The notes: generated by a model not told the origin, from the sequence alone. Positions 49,299-58,138 are shown, counted from the stretch's first letter. The stretch: DNA of 64,000 nt from Prescottella equi (GCF_002094305.1 NZ_LWTX01000012.1:62001-126000); one strand, 5' to 3'. Made by a program: numbers and translations.

Positions 49299-49312
49299 AT
49301 GTGTCGATTCGG

Positions 49313-49984
49313 TTAATCCAACCCTTCCGCCGCCGCGCGGGCACTTCGGACGCGCCGCCGGTCCCGCACCAGGGCGGCGACGGTCGTCGACGCGGACAGG
49401 TGTGCCAACTCGCGCATCCGCCGAACGTCCTGCTCGCCCTGCCGGAACCGGTACTGGAGCCCCTCGCTGAGCGCGAGAGCCGCCGTCGTCGTCGCCGGCG
49501 CGTCGACGTCACGGAACTCCCCCGCAGCGACCCCCTGCCGGATCACCCGCGCGATCAGCCGTTCGAGCTCGCGGTAATCGGAGAAGAACTCGTCGAACGC
49601 CTCCGGTTGCGCGCGCGCCACGCGCTCGAGCTCGTAGAAGTCCAATGGGGCCGAGCACATCTGGACGACGTCGACGTACACGATCCGGTAGAGACGATGC
49701 GCCGGCGAATCCGTGGCATCCACGAGTTCGCGGGCGGTCTCGAGGGATTCGCGATTCTTGTCGATCAGCGCCTGCAGGATCGCTTCCTTGTTCGCGAACC
49801 AGTAGTACAGGGAGGACTGCCCCAATCCGGCTTCCCGCGCGATCGCACTGACCGAGGTCTGCGCGTACCCGGCCGCGGCGAACAGTCGCGCGGCGGCGCT
49901 CACGATCTCCTCACGCGGCGACTCGCCCTGCACCCCGCTGCGCCGAGGGCGCCCGACTCGTTGCCCCACCCCGTCATTACCCAT
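49313..49984 (-). CDS. TetR family regulator of the amt / glutamine synthetase locus (probable)
   Basis: This is a regulator of about 223 residues. Its helix-turn-helix region is TSVSAIAREAGLGQSSLYYWFANKEAILQALID, and the C-terminal domain is helical. The start is uncertain: ATG 49984 gives MGNDGVGQRVGRPRR, while in-frame GTG 50002 or TTG 50020 would add 6 or 12 residues. No strong ribosome-binding site marks any of them. The gene lies between amt (same strand, 122 bases downstream) and a divergent glutamine synthetase-like gene. The same operator occurs on both sides, so it probably controls all three genes. The ligand may be a nitrogen compound. Confidence 0.88.
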   Translation of the reverse strand: MGNDGVGQRVGRPRRSGVQGESPREEIVSAAARLFAAAGYAQTSVSAIAREAGLGQSSLYYWFANKEAILQALIDKNRESLETARELVDATDSPAHRLYRIVYVDVVQMCSAPLDFYELERVARAQPEAFDEFFSDYRELERLIARVIRQGVAAGEFRDVDAPATTTAALALSEGLQYRFRQGEQDVRRMRELAHLSASTTVAALVRDRRRVRSARAAAEGLD

Positions 49985-50065
49985 GGGGAGATCGTCCGAC
50001 ACGGATCCACGATTTACCAAGCGGCAACAGTGGGGACACCCCTACGACACGACGCCCCCGCACAG

Positions 50066-50084
50066 TTTCGATAGGCCATCGAAA
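50066..50084. promoter_or_regulatory. TTTCGATA-N3-CATCGAAA operator between TetR and glutamine synthetase genes
   Basis: The arms TTTCGATA and CATCGAAA surround GGC. The site lies 26 bases before the glutamine synthetase ATG, where a bound repressor would block transcription. It shares arms and spacing with two sites upstream of amt. Confidence 0.7.
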
Positions 50085-50109
50085 TAAGTGGACGCCCCGA
50101 GGAGGACCC

Positions 50110-51471
50110 ATGACCACCACCGAACCCAAGCTCGACGTCGAAGCGGTGAAGCAGCAGCTGCGGGCGGCCGGAGTCCGGTACGCGATCGCCAGTTTCGTCG
50201 ACATGCACGGCAATTCGAAGGGCAAGTTCGTTCCGATCGACCACCTCGACAACATGATGGGCGGATCGGAACTGTTCACCGGCGCCGCGCTGGACGGACT
50301 GCCACAGGACATCAGTGACGAGGAGCTGTCCGCCCGCCCCGACCTCACCCGGTGGTTCCAGCTGCCGTGGAACCGCGAGTACGCCTACTTCCCGAGCAGC
50401 CTGCACACGGCAGGACAGCCGTTCGAGGCCTCGTCCCGCGACATCCTCCAGCGGCAGCTCGCCGCGGCCGCCGACCTCGGATACGGATTCAACCTGGGCA
50501 TCGAGACCGAGTTCTTCGTCCTGAAGGACTCTCCCGCCGGAACCACCGAGGTCAGCGACCGCGACAACCTCAGCAAGCCCTGCTACAACGTGGCGACCAC
50601 CCTCGACAACATGGGCTGGCTGGGCGAACTCGTCCAGGCCATGAACGAACTCGGTTGGGACGTCTACTCGTTCGACCACGAGGATGCGCGAGGCCAGTTC
50701 GAGGTCGACTTCGCGTACACCGACGCACTCACCATGGCCGACCGTTTCGTCTTCTTCCGCGTCATGGCCAACGAAATCGCACGCAAGCACGGACATTTCG
50801 CGTCGTTCATGCCCAAGCCTTTCGCGGACCGCACCGGCTCGGGTGCCCACTTCAACATGTCGCTCGCCGATCTCGAGACCGGCGCGAATCTGTTCCGGAC
50901 CGACGACGACCCCCGCGGCGTGGGCATCTCACCGCTCGGCTACCAGTTCATCGCGGGCGTCCTGCGACACCTGCCGGCGATCACCGCCGTCATTGCGCCC
51001 ACCGTCAACAGCTACAAGCGCCTGGTCCGCAAGGGCAGCATGTCGGGCTCCACGTGGGCGCCGGTCTTCGTCAGCTACGGCAACAACAATCGGACCAACT
51101 CGCTGCGCGTGCCGCTCGCCGGCGGCCGCGTCGAGTGCCGCGCCGCCGACATCAGCTGCAACCCGTACCTGGGCGCGGCAATGGTGTTGGCCGCCGGTCT
51201 CGAGGGCGTGCGCGAGGGTCTCGACCCGGGCGCCCCCCGCACCGAGAACATGTACCGCTACAACGACACCGAGATCGCCGAGATGGGCGTGTCCCTGCTT
51301 CCCCGCTCGCTCGGCGAGGCGATCGACGAGTTCCGGGCCGACAGTCTGTCCCGGGAAGTGTTCGGGGACGCGCTGTACCAGGCCTTCATCGACTACAAGA
51401 CCGAGGAATGGGAGTCGTACCAGTCGCACATCTCGTCGTGGGAGACCGACCGCTACCTCAAGTTCTTCTGA
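50110..51471 (+). CDS. Glutamine synthetase family protein (type III / GlnT-like)
   Basis: This 453-residue ATP-dependent amide ligase opens with AIASFVDMHGNSKGKFVPIDHL and GSELFTGAALDG, as in the short GlnT/type III-like group rather than housekeeping GlnA. Catalytic motifs are present: LGIETEFFVL, GSGAHFNMSL, VNSYKRLV, NNRTNSLRVP and VECRAADISCNPYLGAAMVLA. GAGGA lies 6 bases upstream of the ATG. Members of this group make glutamine or gamma-glutamyl amides of amines. The Amt transporter, a dedicated TetR regulator and a hydrolase overlapping its 3' end suggest an inducible route for a specific amine or amide nitrogen source. The substrate is unknown. Confidence 0.88.
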   Translation: MTTTEPKLDVEAVKQQLRAAGVRYAIASFVDMHGNSKGKFVPIDHLDNMMGGSELFTGAALDGLPQDISDEELSARPDLTRWFQLPWNREYAYFPSSLHTAGQPFEASSRDILQRQLAAAADLGYGFNLGIETEFFVLKDSPAGTTEVSDRDNLSKPCYNVATTLDNMGWLGELVQAMNELGWDVYSFDHEDARGQFEVDFAYTDALTMADRFVFFRVMANEIARKHGHFASFMPKPFADRTGSGAHFNMSLADLETGANLFRTDDDPRGVGISPLGYQFIAGVLRHLPAITAVIAPTVNSYKRLVRKGSMSGSTWAPVFVSYGNNNRTNSLRVPLAGGRVECRAADISCNPYLGAAMVLAAGLEGVREGLDPGAPRTENMYRYNDTEIAEMGVSLLPRSLGEAIDEFRADSLSREVFGDALYQAFIDYKTEEWESYQSHISSWETDRYLKFF

Positions 51472-51472
51472 C

Positions 51473-52501
51473 ATGTCGGTGGCACGAAGCTTCTCGCTGG
51501 GGAGGTTCACGACCGAATTCGGCGTGGACCTCCCCGGCGCGCACCTCTCCTACCGCACCCACGGGACACTCGACCGGGACGGCACCAACTGTGTCCTGTT
51601 GCCCAGCTACTACACCGGCACGCACCGCAGTTACGAACCGTGGATCGGACCGGGCCGCATGTTCGATCCACGGGACTGGTTCGTGGTCGCGGTCGACATG
51701 TTCGGCAACGGACTGTCGTCGTCGCCTTCGAATCATCCTCTCCCCCGGATCTTTCCACTACTCACGATCGCCGACAACGTGCGTGCACAACGCGCCCTGT
51801 TGGATTCGCTGGGAGTGCGGGGTATCGCACTCGCGGCGGGATGGTCGATGGGCGCGCTGCAGTGCTACGAGTGGGCCGTACGGTATCCGTCCATGGTCCG
51901 CAGCCTCCTGCCGATCTGCGGCGCCGCGCGATGCTCGGACTTCAACCGAGTCTTCCTCGACGGCGTCGCCTCGACGCTCACGGCCGATCCCGCCTACCGG
52001 TCGGGAACGGGGCCTCCGGTGGACGGGCTGCGCGCGTTCGGGCGGGTGTACGCCGGCTGGGCGTACTCGCGGGACTTCTTCGACCGCGGTTCCTACCGGG
52101 ACGTCGGCTACGACTCGATCGACGACCTGCTCGACGGGTGGGCGAACGACCACGCTGCGATGGATGCCGACGACCTGACGGCGATGCTCGACACGTGGCG
52201 CACCGCAGACGTCGGCCGAGGGCACGCGGGCGGCTTCGACGCCGCACTCGGATCGATCGGCGCACGAACCATCGTCATGCCCGGTACCACCGACGCCTAC
52301 TTCACTCTCGCCGACGCCGCCCGCGAGGCCGCGCTGGTACCCGGCGCCGAGTTGCGACCCATCGACTCCGAACTCGGACACATCGCGGGGCGCCCCGGAA
52401 TCCGGCAGGCCGAGACCGACGCGATCGCCGCCGCCGCGCGGGAACTGCTGACCGATGCCCCGCTCACGCACACGCCGGAGACGACAGCCCCGCGACACTG
52501 A
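51473..52501 (+). CDS. Alpha/beta hydrolase of the homoserine acetyltransferase-like family
   Basis: This 342-residue protein has the alpha/beta hydrolase fold and MetX-like features: LLPSYYTGTHRSYEPWIGPGRMFDPRDWFVVAVDMFGNGLSSSP, and the nucleophile elbow AGWSMGALQCYEWAVRYP. A likely catalytic Asp is in GTTDAYF and the His in LGHIAG. ATG 51473 starts one base after the glutamine synthetase stop codon, so translation is coupled. Gene order argues against a methionine role and favours hydrolysis or acyl transfer on an amide or amine intermediate of the same pathway. Its 3' end overlaps the convergent MTB12-like gene by 38 bases. Confidence 0.85.
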   Translation: MSVARSFSLGRFTTEFGVDLPGAHLSYRTHGTLDRDGTNCVLLPSYYTGTHRSYEPWIGPGRMFDPRDWFVVAVDMFGNGLSSSPSNHPLPRIFPLLTIADNVRAQRALLDSLGVRGIALAAGWSMGALQCYEWAVRYPSMVRSLLPICGAARCSDFNRVFLDGVASTLTADPAYRSGTGPPVDGLRAFGRVYAGWAYSRDFFDRGSYRDVGYDSIDDLLDGWANDHAAMDADDLTAMLDTWRTADVGRGHAGGFDAALGSIGARTIVMPGTTDAYFTLADAAREAALVPGAELRPIDSELGHIAGRPGIRQAETDAIAAAARELLTDAPLTHTPETTAPRH

Positions 52502-52976
52502 CGATGCCGCATGCGTTGTCCTTCGACAGCTTCCACACACCGTCCTCGGCGACGAAGGTCATGACGCTCTCGGGTGCGGGCTGACCGTCGAGTGCCATGA
52601 CGACGGTCGCCGCGACCGTGCCGTCACCGAGGTCGGTGACGTCGGTGACCTGCGCGGACGCCTTGTTGACCTTCGCCGCCTCGACTACCTGCTCGATCAA
52701 CTGCGGATCGGCCTGCGTGCCCTGGACCAGCGTGACCTTCTCCGCCGCGGGGACCGTCTCGTCGAAGGCGCGCGCCAGGTTCGCGTTCAGTTCGGCGGGT
52801 GTCGGCGCAGCGACAAGCTGCGGTGTCACGGTCGTGGACGACGGCGGAGGCGACGGTGCAGGGTCCCCAGGCTCCGCCGGCTCGGAGCACGCTGCCGTCG
52901 CGAGTGCCGCACCGCACAGGATCGCCGCCGCAAGCACCTTCGGACTCCGCTTCGCCCCACCACGCATCGACATCAT
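52464..52976 (-). CDS. Lipoprotein with low-molecular-weight antigen MTB12-like domain
   Basis: This 170-residue exported protein has a signal sequence KVLAAAILCGAALATAACS with a lipobox (ATAAC) and a Pro/Ser-rich spacer. The folded domain (PTPAELNANLARAFDETVPAAEKVTLVQGTQADPQLIEQVVEAAK and then ESVMTFVAEDGVWKLSKDNACGIV) matches MTB12-type mycobacterial antigens. The two C-terminal cysteines may form a disulfide. ATG 52976 has GGAG 8 bases upstream. The family is abundant on the cell surface of mycolic-acid bacteria; its function is unknown. Confidence 0.85.
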   Translation of the reverse strand: MMSMRGGAKRSPKVLAAAILCGAALATAACSEPAEPGDPAPSPPPSSTTVTPQLVAAPTPAELNANLARAFDETVPAAEKVTLVQGTQADPQLIEQVVEAAKVNKASAQVTDVTDLGDGTVAATVVMALDGQPAPESVMTFVAEDGVWKLSKDNACGIVSVAGLSSPACA

Positions 52977-53031
52977 CTCGCTCCATTCGCCCGGTTTCCC
53001 TCGAGTGCGCAACGGTAGAGGCGCTCCGCAC

Positions 53032-53075
53032 CCGTGCGCCTTTTTGGTAGCGGGCACCACCGAAAAGGCGCACGG
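53032..53075. repeat. Inverted repeat between lipoprotein and MFS genes
   Basis: Perfect 13-bp arms CCGTGCGCCTTTT and AAAAGGCGCACGG are separated by 18 bases. They lie in the promoter region shared by the divergent genes, 27 bases before the MFS start. It may be an operator for an unlinked regulator or one of a dispersed palindrome family. Confidence 0.7.
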
Positions 53076-53102
53076 GCGCGCAGCGCCCTTACCATCGAAG
53101 AG

Positions 53103-54554
53103 ATGACCGCTCCGGCGCTCCAACTGAAATCGCCGCGGGGACGGTGGGTCGTGGCGGCCACCGTTCTCGGCTCGTCTCTGGCAATGCTCGACGGCACCGT
53201 CGTGAACGTCGCGCTGCCCCGGATCGGTGAGGATCTCGGCGCCGAGGTCGCCGGCCTGCAGTGGGTCCTCAGCGGTTACACGCTGACGCTGGCGTCCCTG
53301 ATCCTGTTCGGTGGGGCCCTCGGCGATCGGGTGGGACGGCGACGAGTATTCGTCTGGGGCACAGTCTGGTTCGCGGGCGCGTCCGCTCTGTGCGCGCTCG
53401 CACCGAATGTCACGATCCTCGTGGCGGCACGTCTGCTGCAGGGTGTCGGCGCCGCACTGCTCACCCCGGGGAGTCTCGCGATCATCTCGGCGTCGTTCGA
53501 CGAGGAGGACCAGGGTGCCGCGATCGGGTTGTGGTCCGGGCTGGGTGGGGTGGCCGCAGCCGTCGGCCCCCTGCTCGGCGGCTGGCTCGTGGAGGTCGCG
53601 GGCTGGCGCTCGGTGTTCCTGATCAACCTGCCGCTCGCCGTGGCCGTCGTGTGGGTCTCGGCGCGGCACGTGCCCGAGACCCGGGACCCGCACCCGCCCG
53701 AACGCCTGGACGTTCTCGGTTCTGCACTCGCCGCGCTCGCGTTGGGCGCCCTCACGTACGGGCTGATCGAGACGGCCGTGTGGGCGGTGATCGCCGGGCT
53801 CGTCCTCATGGCCGCGTTCGTCGTGGTCGAGAGGCGCTCCCGGTACGCGCTGGTGCCGGGATCGTTGTTCGCCTCCCGCGTGTTCGTCGCCGCCAACCTG
53901 GTGACCCTCGCCGTGTACGCGGCGCTCGGCGGTGTCTTCTTCCTGCTGCTCCTGCAGTTGCAGATCGTGTCCGGCTACTCGCCGCTGGCCGCCGGCGTCG
54001 CGTCGCTGCCGATCACGATCCTGATGCTGCTGCTGTCGTCGCGGGCCGGGCGCTGGGCGCAGATCCACGGCCCCCGCACCCCGATGACCGTCGGACCGCT
54101 GCTCGGCGCCGGCGGCCTGCTGTTGATGCTCCGTATCGGGCCCGGCGCGTCGTACCCGACGCAGGTGCTGCCCGCGGTGCTGGTGTTCGGACTGGGATTG
54201 TCGGCGCTCGTCGCACCCCTCACCGCGGCCGTGCTCGGTTCGGTGTCGTCGGATCAGGCCGGGATTGCGTCGGGCGTCAACAACGCCGTCGCTCGCACCA
54301 GCCAGCTGCTCGCGGTGGCTGCGCTTCCCGCGCTCGCCGGAATCGGCGCGGACGCCCTCGCCGACCCTGCGGCATTCGCGTCGGGCTTCCGCGTGGCGAT
54401 GCTCATCTGTGCCGGGTTACTCCTGATCGGCGCGGTGCTCTCCGCGGTGATGATCCCCCGCAAGGCCGCGGCAGAGGAAACGGCGGGCGAGTCCGTCGCG
54501 TGCCAACCGCACTGCGACGTCACCGCGCCCGCCGTCCAACCTCCTACGAACTGA
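53103..54554 (+). CDS. DHA2-family MFS drug-efflux type transporter
   Basis: This 483-residue inner-membrane protein has about 14 hydrophobic segments. It has the DHA2 motif LDGTVVNVALPRIGEDLG in the first segment, motif A GALGDRVGRRRVFV, and motif C-like GLGGVAAAVGPLLGGWLVE, features of antiporters such as QacA and EmrB. ATG 53103 follows GAAGAG. It could export an antimicrobial or a metabolite. It is 12 kb from the NRPS gene and transcribed separately, so a role in exporting that peptide is possible but unsupported. Its stop is 5 bases from the stop of the convergent amidase gene. Confidence 0.88.
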   Translation: MTAPALQLKSPRGRWVVAATVLGSSLAMLDGTVVNVALPRIGEDLGAEVAGLQWVLSGYTLTLASLILFGGALGDRVGRRRVFVWGTVWFAGASALCALAPNVTILVAARLLQGVGAALLTPGSLAIISASFDEEDQGAAIGLWSGLGGVAAAVGPLLGGWLVEVAGWRSVFLINLPLAVAVVWVSARHVPETRDPHPPERLDVLGSALAALALGALTYGLIETAVWAVIAGLVLMAAFVVVERRSRYALVPGSLFASRVFVAANLVTLAVYAALGGVFFLLLLQLQIVSGYSPLAAGVASLPITILMLLLSSRAGRWAQIHGPRTPMTVGPLLGAGGLLLMLRIGPGASYPTQVLPAVLVFGLGLSALVAPLTAAVLGSVSSDQAGIASGVNNAVARTSQLLAVAALPALAGIGADALADPAAFASGFRVAMLICAGLLLIGAVLSAVMIPRKAAAEETAGESVACQPHCDVTAPAVQPPTN

Positions 54555-54561
54555 CTCGCGG

Positions 54562-55986
54562 TCAGCCCGCCACCGCGGGCCACACCGGAGCCGTGCTCCA
54601 CGGGTGCGCGGCCTCGAGCTGCGCCGCGACGCGGATCAGCAGGTCCTCGCGCCCGTGCGCGGCCACCAGCTGGGCACCGAGCGGCAGACCCGTCGAATCC
54701 TTGCCCAGCGGAAGCGAAATCGCCGGCTGTCCACCACTGTTGAACGGTGACGTCAGCGCGCCGTAGGCGCCGGCGTGCTGCCACATGGCCTCGAGATCCA
54801 TTGCATCGAGCACGCCCAGTTCCGGCGTCGGCCGGCACAGCGTCGGGCTCAGCAGCAGGTCGTACTCGGTGAAATACCGGCCGATCTCGCGCCCGGTGAG
54901 CTCGAGTGCCGCATAGGCGGCGGCCAGGTCGGTGACGGATTGCGACTTGCACCGGTCGTACTGGACGCGCGCCATCGTCTCGAGGTCGTCGTCGCGCAGT
55001 TCCCGGCCCAGTTCGGCGAGCCGCTGGTCGATCTCGACGGCCATCGGCGCCGACATCAGGTACTGCATCGCGGCCCCGAGCGCCTCGGGATGGAACGTCG
55101 GCGCGGCCGTCTCGACGTGATGTCCCAGCTTCTCGAGCATCACTCCGACGTCGGATGCGACCGCCGCGCAATCCGGGTGGACCGGATCCCCGCCCGGCAT
55201 CGTCGTGGTGATGCCGATGCGAAGCTTGCCCGGATCGGCACCCACCTCGTCGACGTACGGGCGAACGGGCGGCGCGATCCCGAACGGTGCGCCCACTGCC
55301 GGGCCCGACGTGAGATCGAGCAGCAGCGCGGTGTCCCGAACACTCTTGGTGACAGCGTGTTCCACCGACAACGGACCGGACAGCGGAGCACCGGACGGCA
55401 TCCGGCCGCGGGACGGCTTGAGTCCCACCAGGCCGTTGGCGGACGCCGGAATCCGGATCGAACCACCGCCGTCGCTGGCGTGCGCGGCCGGGGCGATACC
55501 GACCGCGACGGCCGCGCCCGCGCCACCGGACGAGCCGCCGACGCTGTGGGTGAGCCGGCGCGGGTTGCGCGTCGGACCGAACAGCACGGGCTCGGTGCTC
55601 GCGTTCTGGCCGAACTCCGGGGTGTTCGTCTTGCCGATGACCACGAGCCCGGCCCGCCGGTAGCGCGACACCAGTTCCGTGTCCGCGTTCGCGACCCGAC
55701 CCGCGAACAGCCGGGAGCCGTTGGACGTCGGAAGCCCCGCGACGTCGGCGTGAAGATCCTTGATCAGAAAGGGGATTCCCCGCAGCGGTCCGTCCGGAAG
55801 CCCGGCGTCCACCTCGGCGAGTGCTTCCTCGGCCCGCTCGGCAACCACCGCGTTGACGGCGGGGTTGCGCTCCGCGATCCGGTGCAGCGCGAACTCGACC
55901 ACCTCGCGAGCCGACACGTCACCGTCTCGGATCGAAGCGGCCAGCCCGGTCATGTCCTGACCGTCGAACAAACTCTCGATCGACAT
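54562..55986 (-). CDS. Amidase (amidase signature family)
   Basis: This 474-residue amidase-signature enzyme has the Ser-cisSer-Lys triad: Lys in PFLIKDLHADVAG, the bridging serine in THSVGGSSGGAGAAVA, and the nucleophile in DGGGSIRIPAS. ATG 55986 has GGGAGGGACAGG just upstream. Such enzymes hydrolyse carboxamides to acid and ammonia. It lies downstream of a peptide-type ABC importer and an amidohydrolase on the same strand, separated by a 23-bp inverted repeat. It probably acts on a compound brought in by that system. The substrate is unknown. Confidence 0.9.
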   Translation of the reverse strand: MSIESLFDGQDMTGLAASIRDGDVSAREVVEFALHRIAERNPAVNAVVAERAEEALAEVDAGLPDGPLRGIPFLIKDLHADVAGLPTSNGSRLFAGRVANADTELVSRYRRAGLVVIGKTNTPEFGQNASTEPVLFGPTRNPRRLTHSVGGSSGGAGAAVAVGIAPAAHASDGGGSIRIPASANGLVGLKPSRGRMPSGAPLSGPLSVEHAVTKSVRDTALLLDLTSGPAVGAPFGIAPPVRPYVDEVGADPGKLRIGITTTMPGGDPVHPDCAAVASDVGVMLEKLGHHVETAAPTFHPEALGAAMQYLMSAPMAVEIDQRLAELGRELRDDDLETMARVQYDRCKSQSVTDLAAAYAALELTGREIGRYFTEYDLLLSPTLCRPTPELGVLDAMDLEAMWQHAGAYGALTSPFNSGGQPAISLPLGKDSTGLPLGAQLVAAHGREDLLIRVAAQLEAAHPWSTAPVWPAVAG

Positions 55987-56003
55987 ACCTGTCCCTCCCG
56001 CTC

Positions 56004-56070
56004 CCCGCGTTTTGCGCACTTATCGCGCTCCGGGCACCGGAATTTCAGCGATAAGTGCGCAAAACGCGGG
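56004..56070. terminator. Perfect 23-bp inverted repeat between ABC importer and amidase genes
   Basis: The arms (56004-56026 and 56048-56070) contain GCGCACTTATCGC and its complement and are separated by 21 bases. It lies between the oppF-like stop and the amidase start. It could terminate the importer transcript, act as an attenuator allowing partial read-through, or belong to a dispersed palindrome family. Confidence 0.6.
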
Positions 56071-56081
56071 AGATATGTGTG

Positions 56082-57071
56082 TCAGACGTTGTGGCAGGCC
56101 ACGAAGTGGTCGGGAGCGACTTCCCGGAGCTGGGGCTCCTCGGCCGCGCACCGATCGGTGGCCAACGGGCAGCGGGTACGGAACCGGCAGCCCGACGGCG
56201 GATTGAGCGGCGAAGGCAGGTCGCCCTCGATCTGCGGTGTGGCGTCGGCCTCGCCGCGGAGCACGTCCGGGTCGGGAATCGACGCGAGCAGCAACTGCGA
56301 GTACGGGTGCTGAGCCCGCTTCTCCATGTTGTGGCTCGGCGCGATCTCGCACACCTTGCCCAGGTACATGACCATCACCCGGTCGCTGATGTTCTTGACC
56401 ACCGCCATGTTGTGCGCGATGAAGATCATCGTGAGCTCGAACTCGGTCTTCGTCTGTTCGAGCAGGTTGAGGATCTGCGCCTGGACCGACACGTCCAGAC
56501 TCGACACCGGCTCGTCGCAGATGAGCACCTTCGGCTTGAGCATCATCGCGCGGGCGATGCACACGCGCTGGCACTGACCGCCGGACAGCTCCCCCGGGAG
56601 CCGGTCCCACACCATGTCCGGGTCGAGGCCGACCGCCTGGAGCAGTTCCCGGCCCAGCTGGTCGAGGCGTTCCTTGTTCCGCTGTCCCCACATGCGCGGG
56701 CCCTCGGTCACCAGGTGCTTGACCTTGCGGCGCGGATTGAGCGACGAGATCGGGTCCTGCATGATCATCTGCATCTGCGCCCGGATCTTGCGCAGCGCAG
56801 ACGGACTGAGCGTGGTCAGCTCGATTCCGTCGATCTCCACGCTGCCCGACTTCGGTGCCGGCAGCTGCAGCACGGCGCGTCCGGCAGTGGACTTGCCGCA
56901 ACCGGATTCGCCGACGATGCCGAGGGTTTCACCGGGCAGCAGATCGAAACTGATATCGGACACGGCGTGCACCGTCTGGCCGCGGCCCGCCGGGAACTCC
57001 ACGACGAGGTTCTCGACCGCGAGCACGGGCCCCTCGTCCCTGCGCAGGTGCGCAACTCCACTTCCGGCCAT
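56082..57071 (-). CDS. Peptide ABC transporter ATP-binding protein (OppF/DppF type)
   Basis: This 329-residue ATPase has Walker A GIVGESGCGKSTAGR, Q-loop QDPISSLNPRRKV, signature LSGGQCQRVCIARAMM, and Walker B VLICDEPVSSLDVS. The C-terminal oligopeptide-transporter extension PPSGCRFRTRCPLATDRC carries the cysteines seen in this family. ATG 57071 overlaps the stop of the oppD-like gene (TGATG). It is the last gene of the importer operon and pairs with the OppD-like ATPase to energise uptake of peptides or similar solutes. Confidence 0.92.
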   Translation of the reverse strand: MAGSGVAHLRRDEGPVLAVENLVVEFPAGRGQTVHAVSDISFDLLPGETLGIVGESGCGKSTAGRAVLQLPAPKSGSVEIDGIELTTLSPSALRKIRAQMQMIMQDPISSLNPRRKVKHLVTEGPRMWGQRNKERLDQLGRELLQAVGLDPDMVWDRLPGELSGGQCQRVCIARAMMLKPKVLICDEPVSSLDVSVQAQILNLLEQTKTEFELTMIFIAHNMAVVKNISDRVMVMYLGKVCEIAPSHNMEKRAQHPYSQLLLASIPDPDVLRGEADATPQIEGDLPSPLNPPSGCRFRTRCPLATDRCAAEEPQLREVAPDHFVACHNV

Positions 57072-58138
57072 CAGATGGTCTCCACTTCCAGCTCGCGAAC
57101 TTCTGTGCCCGCGGCGGCGGGCATCCCGAGGTCGGCCACACCGTCCAGCGGGAAATGGCACGCCACCTCGTGCGGGTGGCGAGCACCGGCGGTGTCCGCG
57201 GATGCCGTCAGCGTCGGCACGACCTCCCGGCACTTGGCCTGGGCGTACTTGCACCGAGACGCGAACGAACAGCCCGTGGGCGGCTTCGTCATGTCCGGCA
57301 GTCCACCGTCGATCGACTCGAGCCGGGTGTGCGGTTCCTGCTCGAGGCGGGGAACCGCGGCGAGCAGCGCCTCGGTGTACGGGTGCCGGGGGCTGGCGAA
57401 CAACTGCCGGGTCGGCGCCGTCTCTACGATCCGTCCCGCGTACATGACCGCGACCCGATCCGTCTGCCCGGCAACGACGCCGAGGTCGTGACTGACGAGG
57501 ATGCCGGCCATGCCCATCTCGGTGCGCAGCGAGTCGAGAAGCTCGAGGATCTGCTTCTGCACGGTGACGTCGAGCGCCGTGGTCGGCTCGTCCGCGATGG
57601 TGAGCTTGGGATCGCACGCGAGCGCCATCGCGATCACCACACGCTGACGCATACCGCCGGACAGCTCGTGCGGGTACTGGTCGATCCGCCGCGTCGGCTC
57701 GGGAATACGCACCTTGCGCAGCAGTTCGATCGCCCGCTCCCGCGCCGCGGCCTTGTCCAGGCCGAGGTGGGCGCGCAACGACTCGGTGAGGTGGGTACCG
57801 ATCCGCTTGAACGGATTGAGCGCCGACATCGGGTCCTGGAAGACCATCGCGATGTCGTTGCCCCACATCTGCTGCTGTTCCTTGCGGGTCAGTCCCTGCA
57901 TGTCGCGGCCCATGAAGTTCACGGTGCCGGTGACGGTGGTGTTGCCGCCGTTCGAGACCAGACCCATGATGGTCTGCCCCAGAACGGATTTGCCGGAACC
58001 GGACTCACCGACGAGGCCGAGGGTCTCGCCGGCGTCGAGTTCGAGGGACACCTGCTCGACCGCACGCAACTGTCCACGCTTGGTGCGGAACCTGGTGGAC
58101 ACGCCGTCCACCGTCAGGATGGGTTCGTTGCTACTCAC
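57071..58138 (-). CDS. Peptide ABC transporter ATP-binding protein (OppD/DppD type)
   Basis: This 355-residue ATPase has Walker A GLVGESGSGKSVLGQ, Q-loop FQDPMSALNPFKRIG, signature LSGGMRQRVVIAMALA and Walker B LTIADEPTTALDVT. The C-terminal cysteine-containing extension (TGCSFASRCKYAQAKC) is typical of oligopeptide importers. The GTG start at 58138 overlaps the stop of the permease gene by 4 bases (GTGA), and its own stop overlaps the next gene. This indicates one translationally coupled operon. Confidence 0.92.
   Translation of the reverse strand: MSSNEPILTVDGVSTRFRTKRGQLRAVEQVSLELDAGETLGLVGESGSGKSVLGQTIMGLVSNGGNTTVTGTVNFMGRDMQGLTRKEQQQMWGNDIAMVFQDPMSALNPFKRIGTHLTESLRAHLGLDKAAARERAIELLRKVRIPEPTRRIDQYPHELSGGMRQRVVIAMALACDPKLTIADEPTTALDVTVQKQILELLDSLRTEMGMAGILVSHDLGVVAGQTDRVAVMYAGRIVETAPTRQLFASPRHPYTEALLAAVPRLEQEPHTRLESIDGGLPDMTKPPTGCSFASRCKYAQAKCREVVPTLTASADTAGARHPHEVACHFPLDGVADLGMPAAAGTEVRELEVETI

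Noticed and set aside
51473-52501. Assignment as homoserine O-acetyltransferase (metX)
   Set aside because: The fold and some motifs fit, but the gene is coupled to a glutamine synthetase-like gene, with no metY or other methionine gene nearby.
53103-54554. The DHA2 transporter as exporter of the NRPS product
   Set aside because: It is 12 kb from the NRPS gene and separated by unrelated transcription units, so there is no supporting context.
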